Assembly (NCBI GenBank): GCA_022702705.1
Contig: CM040424.1
Span: forward strand, 76,139,452 to 76,203,451
Direction of reading: 5' to 3'
Origin: Papilionanthe hookeriana x Papilionanthe teres
Lineage: Eukaryota; Streptophyta; Magnoliopsida; Asparagales; Orchidaceae
Length of the DNA: 64,000 nucleotides
A program made the translations under genes and the position numbers. Below are positions 9,371-21,966 of the stretch, in pieces; position 1 is the stretch's first letter, and the number at the start of each line of letters is the position of its first letter. Under the pieces are notes generated by a model, which worked only from the letters and a program-made list of their open reading frames with translations, ran no database searches and was not told where the DNA came from.

Positions 9371-12300
9371 TGTTGACCTCATTTTTGATGAGGTCTTCTC
9401 TTCTTCTCTTTAGTACTTAGGATCTAGCCTTAGGCTTTTCCTTTGACTATCTTAGAGGATTAGAATTGGGACCCACCACTTAGAATTCAAGCCACTGCTT
9501 AACTCACTGCAAACTCCACGAACTCACTATAAACCCTAATCACCTAGAGGGTTGAAATCGAATGTGGAAGTTTAAAGGATGGGTTCCTACGGGACTTCTT
9601 TGGCGCTTAGGAGCTGCCACTGGTGGCTCAGTGCAGTGAAGGGTCGACTTACACATACTACTACATTACTGCACTATACTTCGCACGCACCTCCTAAAAC
9701 CACACTCATACCAACTCGACTCATCGACTCGTGTAGGTGATCCGCATGGATGGTCCTTAACCCTAAGCCGCTCGGTAAGAGGGTTAGGAACAACATAATG
9801 GATGCCTCGAATGAGTCCTTTCATCGCTCATGTGGGCGTGATATGGCTACCATAGCTCAACCAAAATGATTTCGTTTCACTTATATTCGCCCGATCTTCG
9901 ATTTTCCAAATTTTCGATTTTTGACACCGTGACCCTACACCTGCCTAGTCTACTCGAAGCCCTCGAAATTACCAAATTTTTCAAAATTTTCAAATCACTC
10001 AAAATTCCTCAAAACCGATCCCAAACATTTCCACATTACTCGAATTGATCATTCATAGCCAAAAATACCAAAAATTCAAAAATACCTCCCGATACCTCTA
10101 AATACCACTCTTGACCAAAAATCCAAAAATTGAAAAATTCAAGAAAATTCGAGAAAATCCCAAATATTCCGATTTCATTTTGTTCAACTACACTGTGAGC
10201 CGATTTTGTCGATTTACCCTACTTTTGTCAAAATCCCGATTTGACCATTTTTAACCCAAAGTAAACCCAATGTCAAACCAACCTACCCGATTGACCCGAG
10301 TTCGGTCCAATTCGATTCTAAACTTCGATTCGACATTCCAACACCGATCTAGACCAAATCCAAGTTCAATTTGATTGACATTTGGATCCGATTCCACTTT
10401 TGGCCTTAAAGCCGATTTGGACCCATGACCCAAACCTAACCCAAACTCACTCGATTCAACTCGATTGACCCCGAATCTTTTCTAAACGCTTCGTTAACAT
10501 CCCTACAAACAAAACATTAACATGATTTGCCCAACATTTATACCGAAACCCCACTTAAATTCAACCCAAAACCATAAGCCCGATTTCGACCTAAACTCAA
10601 ACCTAACCCGAATAAGCTCAAACCCCAAAATCGAAGCTCGACCAAGCCAAAACTTCTTCGAAACGTACTCTATAAACATTTCCCAGCATTAATTTTACAC
10701 CAATTTCAACATTAGTTCAACATTGGCTCAAATTAACTCGATTTGACCTACATTGGCCACTTTACCAAAAACCAAATTCAACCGATTCGAACTCAAATCA
10801 CTCCAAACTTGTTTCAAATTACTCATGGCACATTCCTAAACCAAACCCAACAATTATTTGGTCCAAACTTTTACAAATTTCCCATCCACCAATTTATTTT
10901 CAAGTCTAAAGCCCACTTCCCTTAAACCTTCCTAAAAGCTCATCCAAGACAAATTCAAAAGCCCAAAGTTCATGACAAAGCCCACATGACACTTTCCTCA
11001 TCACACATTCAATTTAAAATCATTCCTAAAGTCCTAATTTATCATTAAATGATTCCAAATCAAGCCTCATAACAATTCCCATCAAAATGCCAAAGTTCAC
11101 AAAATCTTTTTTCATGAAATTGACCAAATCTTTTCCCAAGCCATATGAAGCCATGAAGCCACATGTAAGCCATTGTGGCAAGCCATGAGAATTTCTAATT
11201 TGTTAACCCTTCTTAAATGGCAAAAGGAGGAGGTCCTTTAAGCACCTCCTAAAAGTCATTAACCTTAAACATGTTTCACCTTAACCCAAATTTAATCCAA
11301 ATATATTTGGATAGGGACTTCTCCATGACAAACCAGCTGATTCCTTTGACTCCCCACAACACCTAAAGCCACCTTGGAGGGTGAACCAAGCCCAAAAGGA
11401 TGGGTTGACCCATTTAGAGCCAAAATAGCCACACCCCCCATGCCACTTTGATCCAACTCCTTTACACGTCCAAACCCAATTGACTTCACCATTGCCGAGC
11501 CACGACCTCCACGAGTCGAGATGGTGACTCATACTGCTCGGCCGACCGCACTGGTCGCCGGAAAACACCACACCCGAGAGCTCGCATGTGAGCCGACTTT
11601 GGAATTCCACCTTGCTTGAGCTCGCTCCATGCCCGATGGCCACCATGGGCTGTTCTTCCCATGACCGGAGCGGTGATCCGGCCCTTGGCCATTCTGTGAG
11701 GCTCTCCGACCACCTCTGATTTAAACCCGAGCCCCTCGCGGCCATGAGAGGAGAGTTGCACTAAACCCTGCCGAAACTGCGCCAAAATAGTTTCGAACCC
11801 TTCTCCATCCTTAGAGCGGTTGATCCCAGGTGTCGATTTGCCCTAATCACGCCAACGAATCCGATTTCTCAGCTGAAATTTCACCCGAAACCAGGACACT
11901 TTGCCACGGTGAGTCAATCCTCGAGTTGGTCGGTCCTACACCTTCATCGGACCGAGAGGAGAAGTTCCCAGCTGAAAGCCCCATCTTCGAGGCCACCCGA
12001 GTTGCTCCGGCCTCCGAAGCTTTGTGATCGGGCGTGGTCGAAATCCTACCTAGACAATTCACCGAGACCGAGGGACTTCATCCGGAGCTTCGTCGGGATC
12101 CGATCGAAGGTGACACGACCCTCGGATCGAAGCCGCACTTCTGCGAGCGAAGGTACGGCCTCACTCTTCTTCCCGAGCTTCGAACATTCTCCATTTTCAT
12201 TGAGTCGATTTTATGCCACATAAGCCGTATGGATGTGTTCGTCTTCTCGAGACGAATCCATAGAGCATAAGAATGTTAAATTTGGTCGAGTATCGAGTGA

Positions 12301-15300
12301 GATCTTGGGCACAGAAGACGGACGGCTCTCGGGTAAGGACGCACAGGGACGATGAACGGATATCGTTCATTTAATACATGCGTGGACGGACGGCCAGGAT
12401 CGCGCCGGATCAGGAGATGGAACGACACAGCGAGCCCCCGGAGCGCTGAGTTAGATGGCGGCGTCGAATCGGAGAGCGCCACGCGGCGTTTCGGAGCTGC
12501 CGAGGTTGACGCGGCGCCGCGTGGATAAATAGAAAATTATGGTATTTTACGATTTATTTAATTCCTAAACTTCAAAATCCATAACTTTGTGTAGGAAAAT
12601 CGAGAAAAATAAAATAAAAATACACTACTTGCTCGGTGAACGAGATGAGAATAATGTGGAAAAGAAATCGTTTAATTTCATCAAGTATTTTATTTTTAAT
12701 GATTTATTTACCTCTGCATTGTTTTAATTCTCCATGCATATAGGAAATTCACTATGGCATGAAACCATAGGGCTTTTGAAGCCTACTGAATTTGGGAACA
12801 TTCCGCAGATTTTCCAAAGTCGAGAGCCATCCTATGAGAAGTTATTGATTTTTCAAATTCATATTCTTATTTTGAGTATTTTAAATCTAATAATTAGCAT
12901 GTTGTGAAATAAATTCTAGAAAAATTTGGTGATGTTTCTTATGACCAGGAGGACCTTAGGAAAAATAGGTTTTGAACTAGTTCATTTAAAATAACACTAA
13001 TTGGCTTAAACACCCAAAATAGGTATCTAATTAATTAGAGCTAACCATACATCAAATTGACTTGAAATCAATTCTCACGTGACCTTTAGGATCGGAGGAA
13101 CCACCATAAAAATTTGAAGTCGATTGGACTTGGTTAACCTACTTAAATGGGTTGATTAAGCCGATTTAGCCATTTTAAACTTTAAAAATTCATAACTTTC
13201 AAAATACGTTTCAAAAATTCGCAAATTGGTTTTCGAGCCTCTCGATATCGGAGAATTTAAGGAAATTAAAATTTCGATTTTCTAAAAAATTTAATTTTTT
13301 GTATTATTTTAATATTCTAATAATTAAAAAATAATAAAAATCATAAAAATAATAAAATTCACTAAAATGTCACATTTTGAATTTTAATCACTTAGGAACA
13401 AATCCATTTTTTTCTTAGGTACATTTAATGAGATATTAAATTTTAAAGCCATAGGAGTAATTTTAAAATTAAAAAAATGTATTTTCAGCATTTTCACTAA
13501 AATAATTATAATAAATCAAAAGAAAAATCAGAAAATTGCAAAAATTGATTCTCTCATTTCCTTGATATCAAAGAGATTTTTGAAAATATAAATTTCATTT
13601 TTCAACCTTTATTTTTTTTTTAAATTAATTAATACTCCAAAACTTAAAATAATTATAATAAAAATAATATAATTTAAAAAATCACCAAAATTGGTCCAAG
13701 TGGTCCTACAGTGCATTAGGAATGTCCCGTAATTTTCTTAAGGACAGAAACTTTCACTTGGTCATATTATTAAATTTTCATTGGAAATTCATATTTTCCA
13801 CCAAAAATAATTACGTAAATAAATTGAATACGAGAAAAATCGCATTTTCTCATACTCATGTCTTTATTGGCATATAAGTGAAGTCACATAAAAATTTCAA
13901 GTTCATTTAAGACTCGATTTAGTGAGTTATGAAATTATTAAGCTTGAAGAGCAAAATGGTAATTAAAAATTTTAACCTTTAATTAAAACTTTAGGTTTAA
14001 TAAAATTAACAACTAAAATATTTGATCTTAATCGATTTGGATGATTGAAATTTAAATAATTAAAGGGTAGAAACCTACTAAACAATTTAAAATAATTGAA
14101 ATAAACCTTAATTAAATAATTGATTAAATTTGGAAGAATAATAAAATTGAAATTATTAAAATAGGGATGTTATTAGGAAGAAATTTATTCTTTAATTAAA
14201 AAAAATCCCTAAATTAATCATCTCAATAATATTTAATTCCTAATTAAAATGATAATTCAAATTTAAGTTTTAAAATGTTAAAGGACTTAATCATTAAAAT
14301 TAAATTAAAAGTTAAATTATCAAACTCTTTTTAAATTTTCAATTAAATTAAAATTAAAAATAAAATTAAATTAAAGATTAAATTAAATTAAATCAAACAA
14401 ATTAAATAAATTAAATTAAATTAAATCAAATAAATTAAATTAAATTAAATTAATTAAATTAAATTAAATCAAATAAATTAAATTAAATTAAATTAAATCA
14501 AATAAATTAAATTAAATTAAATTAAATTAAATTAAATTAAAACATATTAAATTAAATTAAATTAAATTAAAATCAAATAAAATTAAAATTAAAATTAAAA
14601 TTAAAAATCAAAATTAAAACTAAACCAAATTAAATTAAAGTTAAATTAAATTGAATTAAATAACATCACTTAAGACATAAAGAAATTAAATATGAAGTAA
14701 CTTAAATACTTATTCAAATTTAAGTCAGATAAGCTGAAGTTAAATCACAAACCATTTGAACACCGATTTGCCGTCGAAAACTTTGTTTATCATAACTCCT
14801 AAACGAACATTAAATGAAATGTTACTCAACTTATAGGATATTCAAATGTCACAGTTATTGAGCAAGATAACAAAACTTGAATTCTCGGACGATTACTTCA
14901 TTCGATTAATTAAATTCGTTTGAACTTAAAACAATCCTATGATATTGAAAAGATGTTTAAGATTCTTCTAACGACTTTCTCGATATGATAGGATACTTAT
15001 AGAACGATTGAACTTAATTATTCTTCGATGAAGAAAATCGTCCTCGAACCAAAACACGAGAACACCAGACGTCATAGAAATGACTAGATATAGGATTAGG
15101 AATTTGGTAGAAAACCATAACCCTTCACTTAGCTTTACTGCAAGGCTTGCTTAAATATTCTAATTGTGTTTTAAGTGCGGACTTGGGATGACGGGAAGAC
15201 CCTCCAGTGCATGCTTTTATTGCAGATTTACCTTATTGCAATTTATTTAATCGCATCGCTACTTACTTTTGCTGTGATAAACAATTATTGCATGAAAACC

Positions 15301-16746
15301 CACACCTTTAGGATAGTCCTAAAGCCGAAACCAAAACTAAATTAAAAGTCATTCTGAAGATAAAATTCACCGCCACAATATTTCGAAATATAAAACAACT
15401 CGAAAACTTAATCACGAAACGAACACAAAGCTACGATTACAACTAAATTAAAACGTCTTGTTGAATGATCGGGAATACTTCGGATGACGTAGCACTACGA
15501 TGTTCTTAACGGGATTTCACGCTGTCTAAATGAAAGTGTGGAACTCGTTCGATTGAGTTTAGCGAATTCATACGGACTAAGTGAATCAGATAAAAATAAC
15601 GATGCGGAAGGATGGAACAGTGGGATCTTAGCGGTGTCGTTATAATCAACTTTAAGATTTGTTTCAAATAAAATATAAAAAAGACGACTTGGAAATTAAG
15701 ATTTCTCTAAACCAAAACACTTTTCTCATCTTCGATTTATGATTTACTATAGCTAAACCTCTACAACAACGAGGAACTCGAGAGCATGGTGGGCGACACG
15801 GTCATCGTCATCAATGAAGCTCGAGTCTACTTCAGTAAGACTTTCTTAGAATTAAATAACCAAGCCATAGGATTTCGAGGTTAGTTCTTTAGTGCTGACA
15901 TAAATCCTCAACTCTTCGTTAGGCATTTGCATAGCAAATTAAGCCCTAACGGTCTTAGGACTCGAGGTAGTCGTCCGATACGACATAAACTCTCACATCC
16001 TCCAAGTTATTTGTATGATTATGTCATACGAATATAAGTCACAATTAATTAAAATTGACGAGATCAAAACATTAAATAAACATTAGGACTTTCCTAAATC
16101 CGAAGCCAAACAATAGGATAGTCGGGGAATTACGAAGTTCGGCTTCGAATGCGTGATTTCTCCTACGCTTCTTCCTGTGAATTCCAAAACAAAATGTTCC
16201 AAATTTGATTCATTCACTATTGAAATTCCAAAATTCGATTCCTGAAAACCCTAAACTTTGAAATTCTTGAGAGCGAGATGCGATTATTATCGAAGTATTC
16301 TTAGGTGAATCCCGTCACCTAAGATGTAATTAACTATGAGAACTTGCCTTATAGGAATTTTAAAGAACCTAGGTAATATAAACCCTGTTTAATGCTTTCA
16401 TATTAAGCGGGGAAGCTTGTCGAGCTTATAAAATTGGTTTACGAGACCAAACGGATGTCATGAATCTTCAGTTTATTTAATCGAGCCTCATCACCAAACG
16501 GTGTGTATATTCTTCGAGATAGATACACGGTTTGTGGTACGGTGCTCGTTTATATAAACTATTCGGGATGTGAGTTCGGTTTGATTTCATATCTTAAAAT
16601 CTTCAAATTTTAAAAAAAAATTATTTTTTTAAAATCAAATACTACTTTTCAAATTATTTATTTAAATTAAATTAAAAAAAACTCGCCGACAATTTCTGTA
16701 GGCGACCCCTTTCAAAATACAACACAACCTAAAAATAAGCCGTACA
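9371..16746. mobile_element. 7.4 kb non-coding TG...CA element with TSD, giant solo LTR or unknown class
   Basis: The boundaries are TGTTGACC at 9371 and CGTACA at 16746, flanked by a perfect 5-bp duplication ACACC (9366-9370 and 16747-16751), inside the Copia RNase H. TG...CA ends with a 5-bp duplication are the signature of LTR-retrotransposon integration, yet I see no second LTR, primer site or gag-pol within it. The simplest reading is a very long solo LTR; a non-autonomous element with unusual structure is the alternative. Domains: 9860-11280 is C/A-rich and G-poor on the plus strand; 11500-12540 is GC-rich; 12540-14700 is strongly A/T-rich with a pentanucleotide array; 15000-16746 is mixed. 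The frames at 11281-12482 resemble nothing known to me. A partial relative occupies 1-405. Confidence 0.75.
14330..14665. repeat. (AAATT)n-type low-complexity array
   Basis: About 330 bp consist of TTAAA/AATTA units with scattered C (ATCAAATAAATT variants). The array lies in the A/T-rich domain of the 7.4 kb element. Confidence 0.9.
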
Positions 16747-16751
16747 ACACC

Positions 16752-18000
16752 CAGTTCCTTTACTAGCCCAATAAGCAATAAGGCTTATTTAGTAACTTCA
16801 GTTATTGTCTCGTACTCAGCCTTAGTTGTAGATAATGTCACAATGGACTGAACTTCTGATTTCCAACATATAGGTCCTCCACCAAGAGTAAAAACAAACT
16901 CAGTTATAGACCTTCTATCATCAAAATCACATGCATAGTCTGAATCCACATACCCTACAACTGAATGATCATTTTGTTTACTGTCAAAAATAATTTCATA
17001 TTCTGCAGTACCCTTCAGATACCTGAAAATCCACTTGACTGATTCTCAATGTCACCTACCAGATTTATACATGTATTTGCAAACTTGACTAACAGTATGA
17101 ACCAAATCAGAGCAAGTACATAACATTGCATACATCAAGCAGTTAACCGCACTGGCATATGAAACATTTGTCATGTCTTCGATTTTCCTATCTGTCTTAA
17201 GACATTGTTCTGAAGAAAGTTTAAAATGATTTGTCAATGGAGTGATCACAAGTTTTGCTTTGCTCGTCCCAAACCTTTTTAAGACTCTCTCAACATAGCC
17301 TCATTGAGATAAGGACAATTATCTTGAGCCTCCATCTACGTGAATCTTCATTCCATGAATTTTCTTTATAACACTTAAGTCTTTTGCATCAAATTTCTGA
17401 CTCACTAAAGCTTTGGACTTTATACATATTCTTTGCAGCAATCAGCATATCGTCAATATATAGTAGTAGAAAAATAAAAGAACCATCATCAAGGCTCTTA
17501 ACATAAACATAACAATCATACTTACATCACTTGTAGCCAATCTGAATTATGTAGGAGTTGAACCACTTGTATTGTCTCGGAGACTATTTCAACCCATATA
17601 GCGATTTTTTTAATCTGCAAGTCAAATGTTCATGTTCAGGTCGAGTGAACATTTCTGGCTACTTCATGTAAATCTGCTCCTCCAGATCACCATGAAAGAA
17701 TGCAGTTTTAACATCCATCTACTCTATATGCAAATCCCAAATAGCTACTAATGTAAGCACTGTCTTGATCAAAGTATGTCTGACCACAGGATAAAAGATT
17801 TCATCATAATATATCGCCTTCTGCTGTGAAAATTTCTTTGCTACCAATTGAGCCTTAAATTTTTCCCCTTCTTTTTTTTTATACTGCTGGTTCGCATTTG
17901 TACACTCACTTACACCCAATAGTCTTCTTCCCCTCAGAAAATAAACTCTCACGTATGTTTTTTTCTGCAAGGACTGCATCTCCTCAATCATTGCACCCAT
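16752..18000 (-). pseudogene. Copia reverse transcriptase / RNase H, broken
   Basis: The segment 17719-18000 reads GAMIEEMQSLQKKTYVRVYF and later KAQLVAKKFSQQKAIYYDEI, FYPVVRHTLIKTVLTLVAIW: the N-terminal part of Copia RT (A-R-L-V-A-K-G-F-S-Q and D-E-I-F-S-P-V-V motifs). The segment 17052-17249 reads TNVSYASAVNCLMYAMLCTC and TVSQVCKYMYKSGR, the RT-RNase H connection. The remainder up to 16752, and 9070-9365 on the far side of the insertion, holds RNase H including an HARTKHI-like motif and VNMLTKPVT near the pol terminus. Many stops interrupt it, and no full YVDD box is readable. Confidence 0.8.
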
Positions 18001-18599
18001 TTATTTCTCTTTCTAGCTAGTGATAGCTCCTTGAAAGATGACTGAATCATCATTACTTATGAGAAGTGCACAAGAGACCAAGTCTTCGTAACCCAATCAA
18101 CATGGAGATCTTATATTGGTGCATCTCTCTCTATCTTTTACTAGATTATAATTTTACAGATCATGTATATTAGAATCATCAGATGTTAGATTTGAATTTT
18201 CAAATCTCTAGGTTGTAACTAGATGTTCTAAATTCATCTACATTGTATCTGAACTGGAACTTTTTCTGATACCTTATCTTGATGTTGCTGCAACATGAAC
18301 TGCTGATCGAAAATAGTATCTCTACTGATCACCACTTTCTTTGCAATCGGATCTTAAAACTTGTATCATTTGTCATTTTTCTTGTAGCTCAGAAAGTTGC
18401 ACTTCTTGGATTTTGGATCAAGTTTTGATCTATCATCACCAGATATATGCACATAAGCAGGACAACAAAAAATTTGTAAGTGATCAAAATCAACTGCATT
18501 ACCTATTCATACCTCTTTTGCAACCTTGTCACCTAATGATGTCCGATGTAATCTATTGATGAGGTAGCACGTCGTACACATAGCCTCTGTCCAGAAGCT

Positions 18600-19150
18600 T
18601 TTAAGAAGCCCAACATTCAGTCTCAAATATCTTACCGTTTCAGTTAAAGATCTGTTCATCATTTCTATTATGGTGTTTTGTGCACTAAAAAATGTCTCTA
18701 AATCCCATGCTTCTCACAAAATTCTGAAACTGTGAATATGTGTACTCTGTGTCATTATCAGATCCCAATACATGATCTTTCTACCAGTTTGGTTCTCCAC
18801 CTCAGCTTTCCACAGCTTAAATTTGGTGAAAACTTCATATTTCTGTTTCAAGAATATACTCAAACTTTCTTATAAAAATCGACAAAAAAGGTAATATAAT
18901 ATAGAGATCCTCTCAATAACAATTATCTGGTAGGGCCTCATGCATCATAATGCACATAAGCAAGAATTACTTTAGTTTTGTTTTTTTCAGTCATGAAACT
19001 AACTCTAGTCTGTTTTTCAAGAACACAAAACTTACAAAAATCGAGCTTGCAGCTTTTAATATTATGTAACAAATTTCTTTATGCAATTCAGTCATCTCAC
19101 GTTCACTGAGATGACCAAGACGCATGTGCCACAGTTTTGTATTATCATCA
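18600..19150 (-). pseudogene. Copia integrase, broken
   Basis: Minus-strand segments show HMRLGHLSEREMTELHKEIC (the HHCC-region W-H-x-R-L-G-H motif) at about 19120 and SDNDTEYTYSQFQNFVRSMG, the D-N-G-x-E-Y region of the catalytic core, at about 18690-18760. Stops and small indels separate them. In the core the expected Asn-Gly is Asn-Asp. Confidence 0.7.
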
Positions 19151-19301
19151 TATGACTCAACAGAATGAACTTAACCTACAACTGTAGTCTCTAACAGTTT
19201 ATAGATATTCTATGAAGTTAACTTTCATTTCATCACAATCAATGCACACTTAATAATTCTAATGGTTTTTTTATCATGATCTGGTTTAGGAATAAAACTA
19301 T

Positions 19302-19600
19302 TTATATGTAAAGTGCACAAGGAAATCTTTTTTTTTTCAAATTATAATATCTAAAATCACATAATGTTCTAACAGTGTCATCATACATCTTAATTTTGAC
19401 TTCACCAATACCAATAATATTGCAATATTTATCATCACCTAAATAGACATAACCAGAATTATATAACTTGTATGAAGTAAACCACTCTCTGTTAGGTGTT
19501 ATATGATAAGAGCATATTCTAAATAAAAAAATGCATGCATCCATGAACTGAGTTGCTGAAACTGAAAGCATATCACAAGAACTGCAATCTGAATTGTCAT
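19302..19600 (-). pseudogene. Copia protease, catalytic Asp lost
   Basis: The 89-codon frame reads CSYHITPNREWFTSYKLYNS, then GYVYLGDDKYCNIIGIGEVK and IKMYDDTVRTLCDFRYYNLK. This is the retropepsin region of Copia (W-I-L-D-S-G-C-S-Y-H-M in the family). Where the catalytic D-S-G should precede CSYH the sequence reads FRI, so the active site is gone. Confidence 0.8.
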
Positions 19601-19619
19601 TCTACACCTCATTTACAGA

Positions 19620-20200
19620 CTTAGATGATACATCACGTTTCTCATTAGTCTGTTTCTTAAGCTTTGGATAATCTCTCTTTATATGTCCTGACTCCTTAAA
19701 CTTGTAGCAATGAATTGTCTTTATATCTTTAGACTTTGATATGGAATTTCGTTTTCCAGAACCCTCTTCTGGCTTCCTTTCACGATCCGGATTACCCTTA
19801 ACATATAAACTATCACCATGATAGTATTTCCCTGCATTCTATTTTTGTTAGTTGTGAGCTAACAAAACTATAGTAATCTCATCAACTTTGATTATTTCTT
19901 TCTTATATGTAAGAGTAGTCACCAGATTTTTATAAAAAGAATGCAATGAACACGACAAAATCATTGTTCGGTCTTTATCCTCAATAATCACATTAAGTTG
20001 TGCTAAATCTGTAATTATTTGATTGAAGACATTCACGTGTTGCGTCCAATCAGAGTCTTTTTGCGTCTTCAGCCCATACAGCCTTTGTTTCAGATACAGT
20101 TTATTCGTTAGAGATTTAGACATAAACCGAGTTTCCAATTTCTTTCATACTTTCCCTAGAGATTTTAGATTCATTACGTGATACATAACCTCATCTATCA
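19620..20200 (-). pseudogene. Copia gag remnant
   Basis: The frame 19848-20138 (METRFMSKSLTNKLYLKQRL, then HVNVFNQIITDLAQLNVIIE) is the UBN2-type gag core, close to KLESQFMSKSLTNKLYLKQ of plant Copia. Just upstream TIRSCMIDEVMYHVMN continues it, with a stop. The zinc knuckle at about 19640-19740 reads HCYKFKESGHIKRDYP, so the second and fourth Cys ligands (C-X2-C-X4-H-X4-C) are Phe and Tyr. The gag N-terminus and the primer site are not recognisable between here and the 5' LTR remnant. Confidence 0.8.
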
Positions 20201-20299
20201 TACATGAACGTATGGTTCTTGTTGCGCGTTGTTGTAGTTCTTCTCAATCTTTATCCTTTATGGTATTTGATTTCGTTGGCCGCAAAACCTTCAAGGAAA

Positions 20300-20495
20300 A
20301 GGTTCTTGTATATAATCCTAGTGTAAATTATGTACTTACAAAATTAGCATGTACCGTACCGCGGGGCATTGCCCCCAACCCCGAACCCACTTAATGAAAG
20401 TCTCCCAATTGGACAGATGTTTCCGCTCCGCTATACTCACGAACTACAATCCGCTCCAACATCTGTCTCTTATATGGTATATGAGCCACATCTAA
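20300..20495 (-). repeat. 5' LTR remnant of the Copia element
   Basis: It aligns with the start of the 3' LTR (8890-9027): shared ACTAGTGTA/CCTAGTGTA, TTACAAAATTA, CAATTGGACA, TTTC(C)GCTC(C)GCTA and TATATGA blocks in the same order. It carries an extra C/G-rich segment (about 20352-20395) absent from the other LTR. Confidence 0.6.
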
Positions 20496-20898
20496 GAGAA
20501 ATTATGTCTCCTTCCTTCTAATTATTCGAAGACATTTGTGGAGTAACTAGATACCTTCTTTCCTAAGCTTTGTCCAAGTGTCCAAAACCATTGCTTCTTT
20601 CTTATGAATTACGAAGGTCACGGCACACAACTTGTGTTATAAATGCTCTGAAGGCAAACAGTAATCACCTCATGCTATACATATATATTCCAACTCTGGC
20701 AGCTTTGATCATTTGCTCAGATTGAGTATCGGGAAACCCAAAAAGATCATACCCAGTTTAAACTCGCAGCAGATTTCCTCAATTTGTCCGTTAAAACGGA
20801 GAGAGATGAGGATGATGAACAATTAAAACGAAACAAAAGGAAGCAAAATCCATTAAAGAGAGCAGAGGCTGGGTGCTAGTACGGGAGAGTAAGGGAAC

Positions 20899-21066
20899 CT
20901 GGATGGCGTCGATGCTGATGTCTTTGAGGCCAAACACTTGGAAGAAGGCGTGAGAGAAAGCTCGACGGTGGAGTCGGTTGGAAGAGTTTCCAGTACTCTT
21001 GATCAGAGTGCCGTCCACATCGAACGTCACCATTACTCGTTTCATCTTCTTCTCTTCTTCCCCCAT
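20899..21066 (-). CDS. HAD-superfamily hydrolase, exon 1
   Basis: This exon encodes 56 residues beginning MGEEEKKMKRVMVTFDVDGT. The FDVDGTLI segment is HAD motif I: Asp16 the nucleophile, Asp18 the general acid, both intact. RLHRRAFSHAFFQVFGL and SIDAIQ match plant HAD-like hydrolases of the phosphoglycolate-phosphatase-like subfamily (similar to the product of Arabidopsis At2g33255, as I recall it). The specific substrate is unknown. The start at 21066 is the first ATG in frame; Met8 is an alternative. The donor after CAG at 20899 is in phase 0 and continues at 3513. The gene is in the same orientation as SDH2, whose stop is 1.57 kb upstream. No targeting peptide is evident. Confidence 0.9.
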
Positions 21067-21097
21067 TTCCTCCTCCTCCCCTTCCCTCCTCTTCCCT

Positions 21098-21132
21098 CCC
21101 TAAACCCTGGGATTCTTATGCCGTGTGGCCCA
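21098..21132 (-). promoter_or_regulatory. Telo-box-like and site II motifs upstream of the HAD gene
   Basis: A CCCTAAACCCT block (21098-21108) and a TGGGCC site II element (minus strand, 21127-21132) lie 32-66 bp upstream of the start codon. Both motif types are known in plant promoters of housekeeping genes and often act together; function here is inferred. No TATA box is evident. Confidence 0.4.
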
Positions 21133-21149
21133 GAGCGCACATAAGATTC

Positions 21150-21556
21150 TTGATGTATGTATAGTCAGTAGGGACGACAAAAGGGAAAAAGAAGTGTTCT
21201 GTTACCGAACAGCTGGCCGAGTTATTTGATTCATTTATTAATCGAATAATTCAAATACTGACAAATATTTTTGTCCTTAATATAAACGAATCGTATATTA
21301 ATAAAGATTTTTTTGCTTCTACTCCGCTTGATCGACTTTAATTATTTAAATAATTAATAAATAATATTAAATTATATTTATATATATTAAATTTTATATT
21401 GTATTTAAATATTAACGATTAGGCCTATCTATTTAGAGGAAATGATTGTAAATCTACTCTGACTAGTCTGGTCCTTTTCATTTTAAGGATTAGAATTGAT
21501 GAATCTAATAATGTTGAAATAAATATCCAAATTATGAATCTCAACTAAAGGAAAAA
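21150..21556. other. Upstream region of the HAD gene, nothing further seen
   Basis: A/T-rich intergenic DNA. I see no promoter element stronger than those nearer the start codon, and no gene. Confidence 0.3.
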
Positions 21557-21557
21557 A

Positions 21558-21966
21558 TATTACATCAGGACTCCGCTTGTAGAGCTACATGTGGAGTCCA
21601 GTAGATTCGCACAACGTGGCACGTATAAAAAAAAATTGCTCGGTAAAGTAGGAAATATTCCCCTCGTGTTATTTCACGTTATTCTAGTGTTATTGTGTGT
21701 TATTCAGATGTTATTGTGTGTTATTTAGATGTTATTTTATTCTGAAAATATTTTAGATGTTATTTTATTCTGAAAATATTCTAGATGTTATAATAACATA
21801 ATAACACATGAATAACACAATAACACCTGAATAATACAGAATAACACTGGAAGAGAATATTCCCTATGTCACCCAACAATTTTTTTTTCCTATCACGAAC
21901 CGCTTGGCGTGATTTCATTGGACTCCGCACATAGTTCTACGTGCGAAGTCCTGATATAATATTTCC
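21558..21966. mobile_element. Foldback (long inverted repeat) element
   Basis: The two halves are inverted copies: TATTACATCAGGACTCCGC near 21562 pairs with GCGAAGTCCTGATATAATAT near 21942. The pairing continues through CTACATGTGGAGTCCA / GGACTCCGCACATAG, a poly-A / poly-T block, GGGAATATTC-type blocks and repeated TGTTATT/AATAACA units, for arms of about 190 bp. The short centre is a tandem TTATTCTGAAAATATT repeat. No coding capacity. The target duplication is unclear. It lies between the 3' end of SDH2 and the 5' end of the HAD gene. Confidence 0.75.

Larger units (their letters stand above)
8690..20495 (-). mobile_element. Decayed Copia element split by a 7.4 kb insertion
   Basis: Read on the minus strand: a 5' LTR remnant (about 20300-20495), gag (about 19640-20200), protease (19302-19600), integrase (about 18600-19150), RT-RNase H (16752-18000 and 9070-9365), a polypurine tract and the 3' LTR at 8690-9027. 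The RNase H region is cut at 9370/16747 by the nested element; joining the sides restores continuity of the Copia RNase H region. Without the insertion the element is about 4.4 kb, normal for Copia. The two LTRs share the blocks around CTAGTGTA, TTACAAAATTA and CAATTGGACA. Every coding domain is broken, so it is old. Confidence 0.8.

Noticed and set aside
11281..12482. Overlapping open frames of up to 154 codons on both strands
   Set aside because: They lie in the GC-rich block of the 7.4 kb element, where few stops are expected; no motif, and both strands are equally open.
20340..20395. Organelle DNA insertion (the C/G-rich segment in the Copia 5' LTR)
   Set aside because: Too short to assign; C/G-rich patches of this type occur within Copia LTRs.
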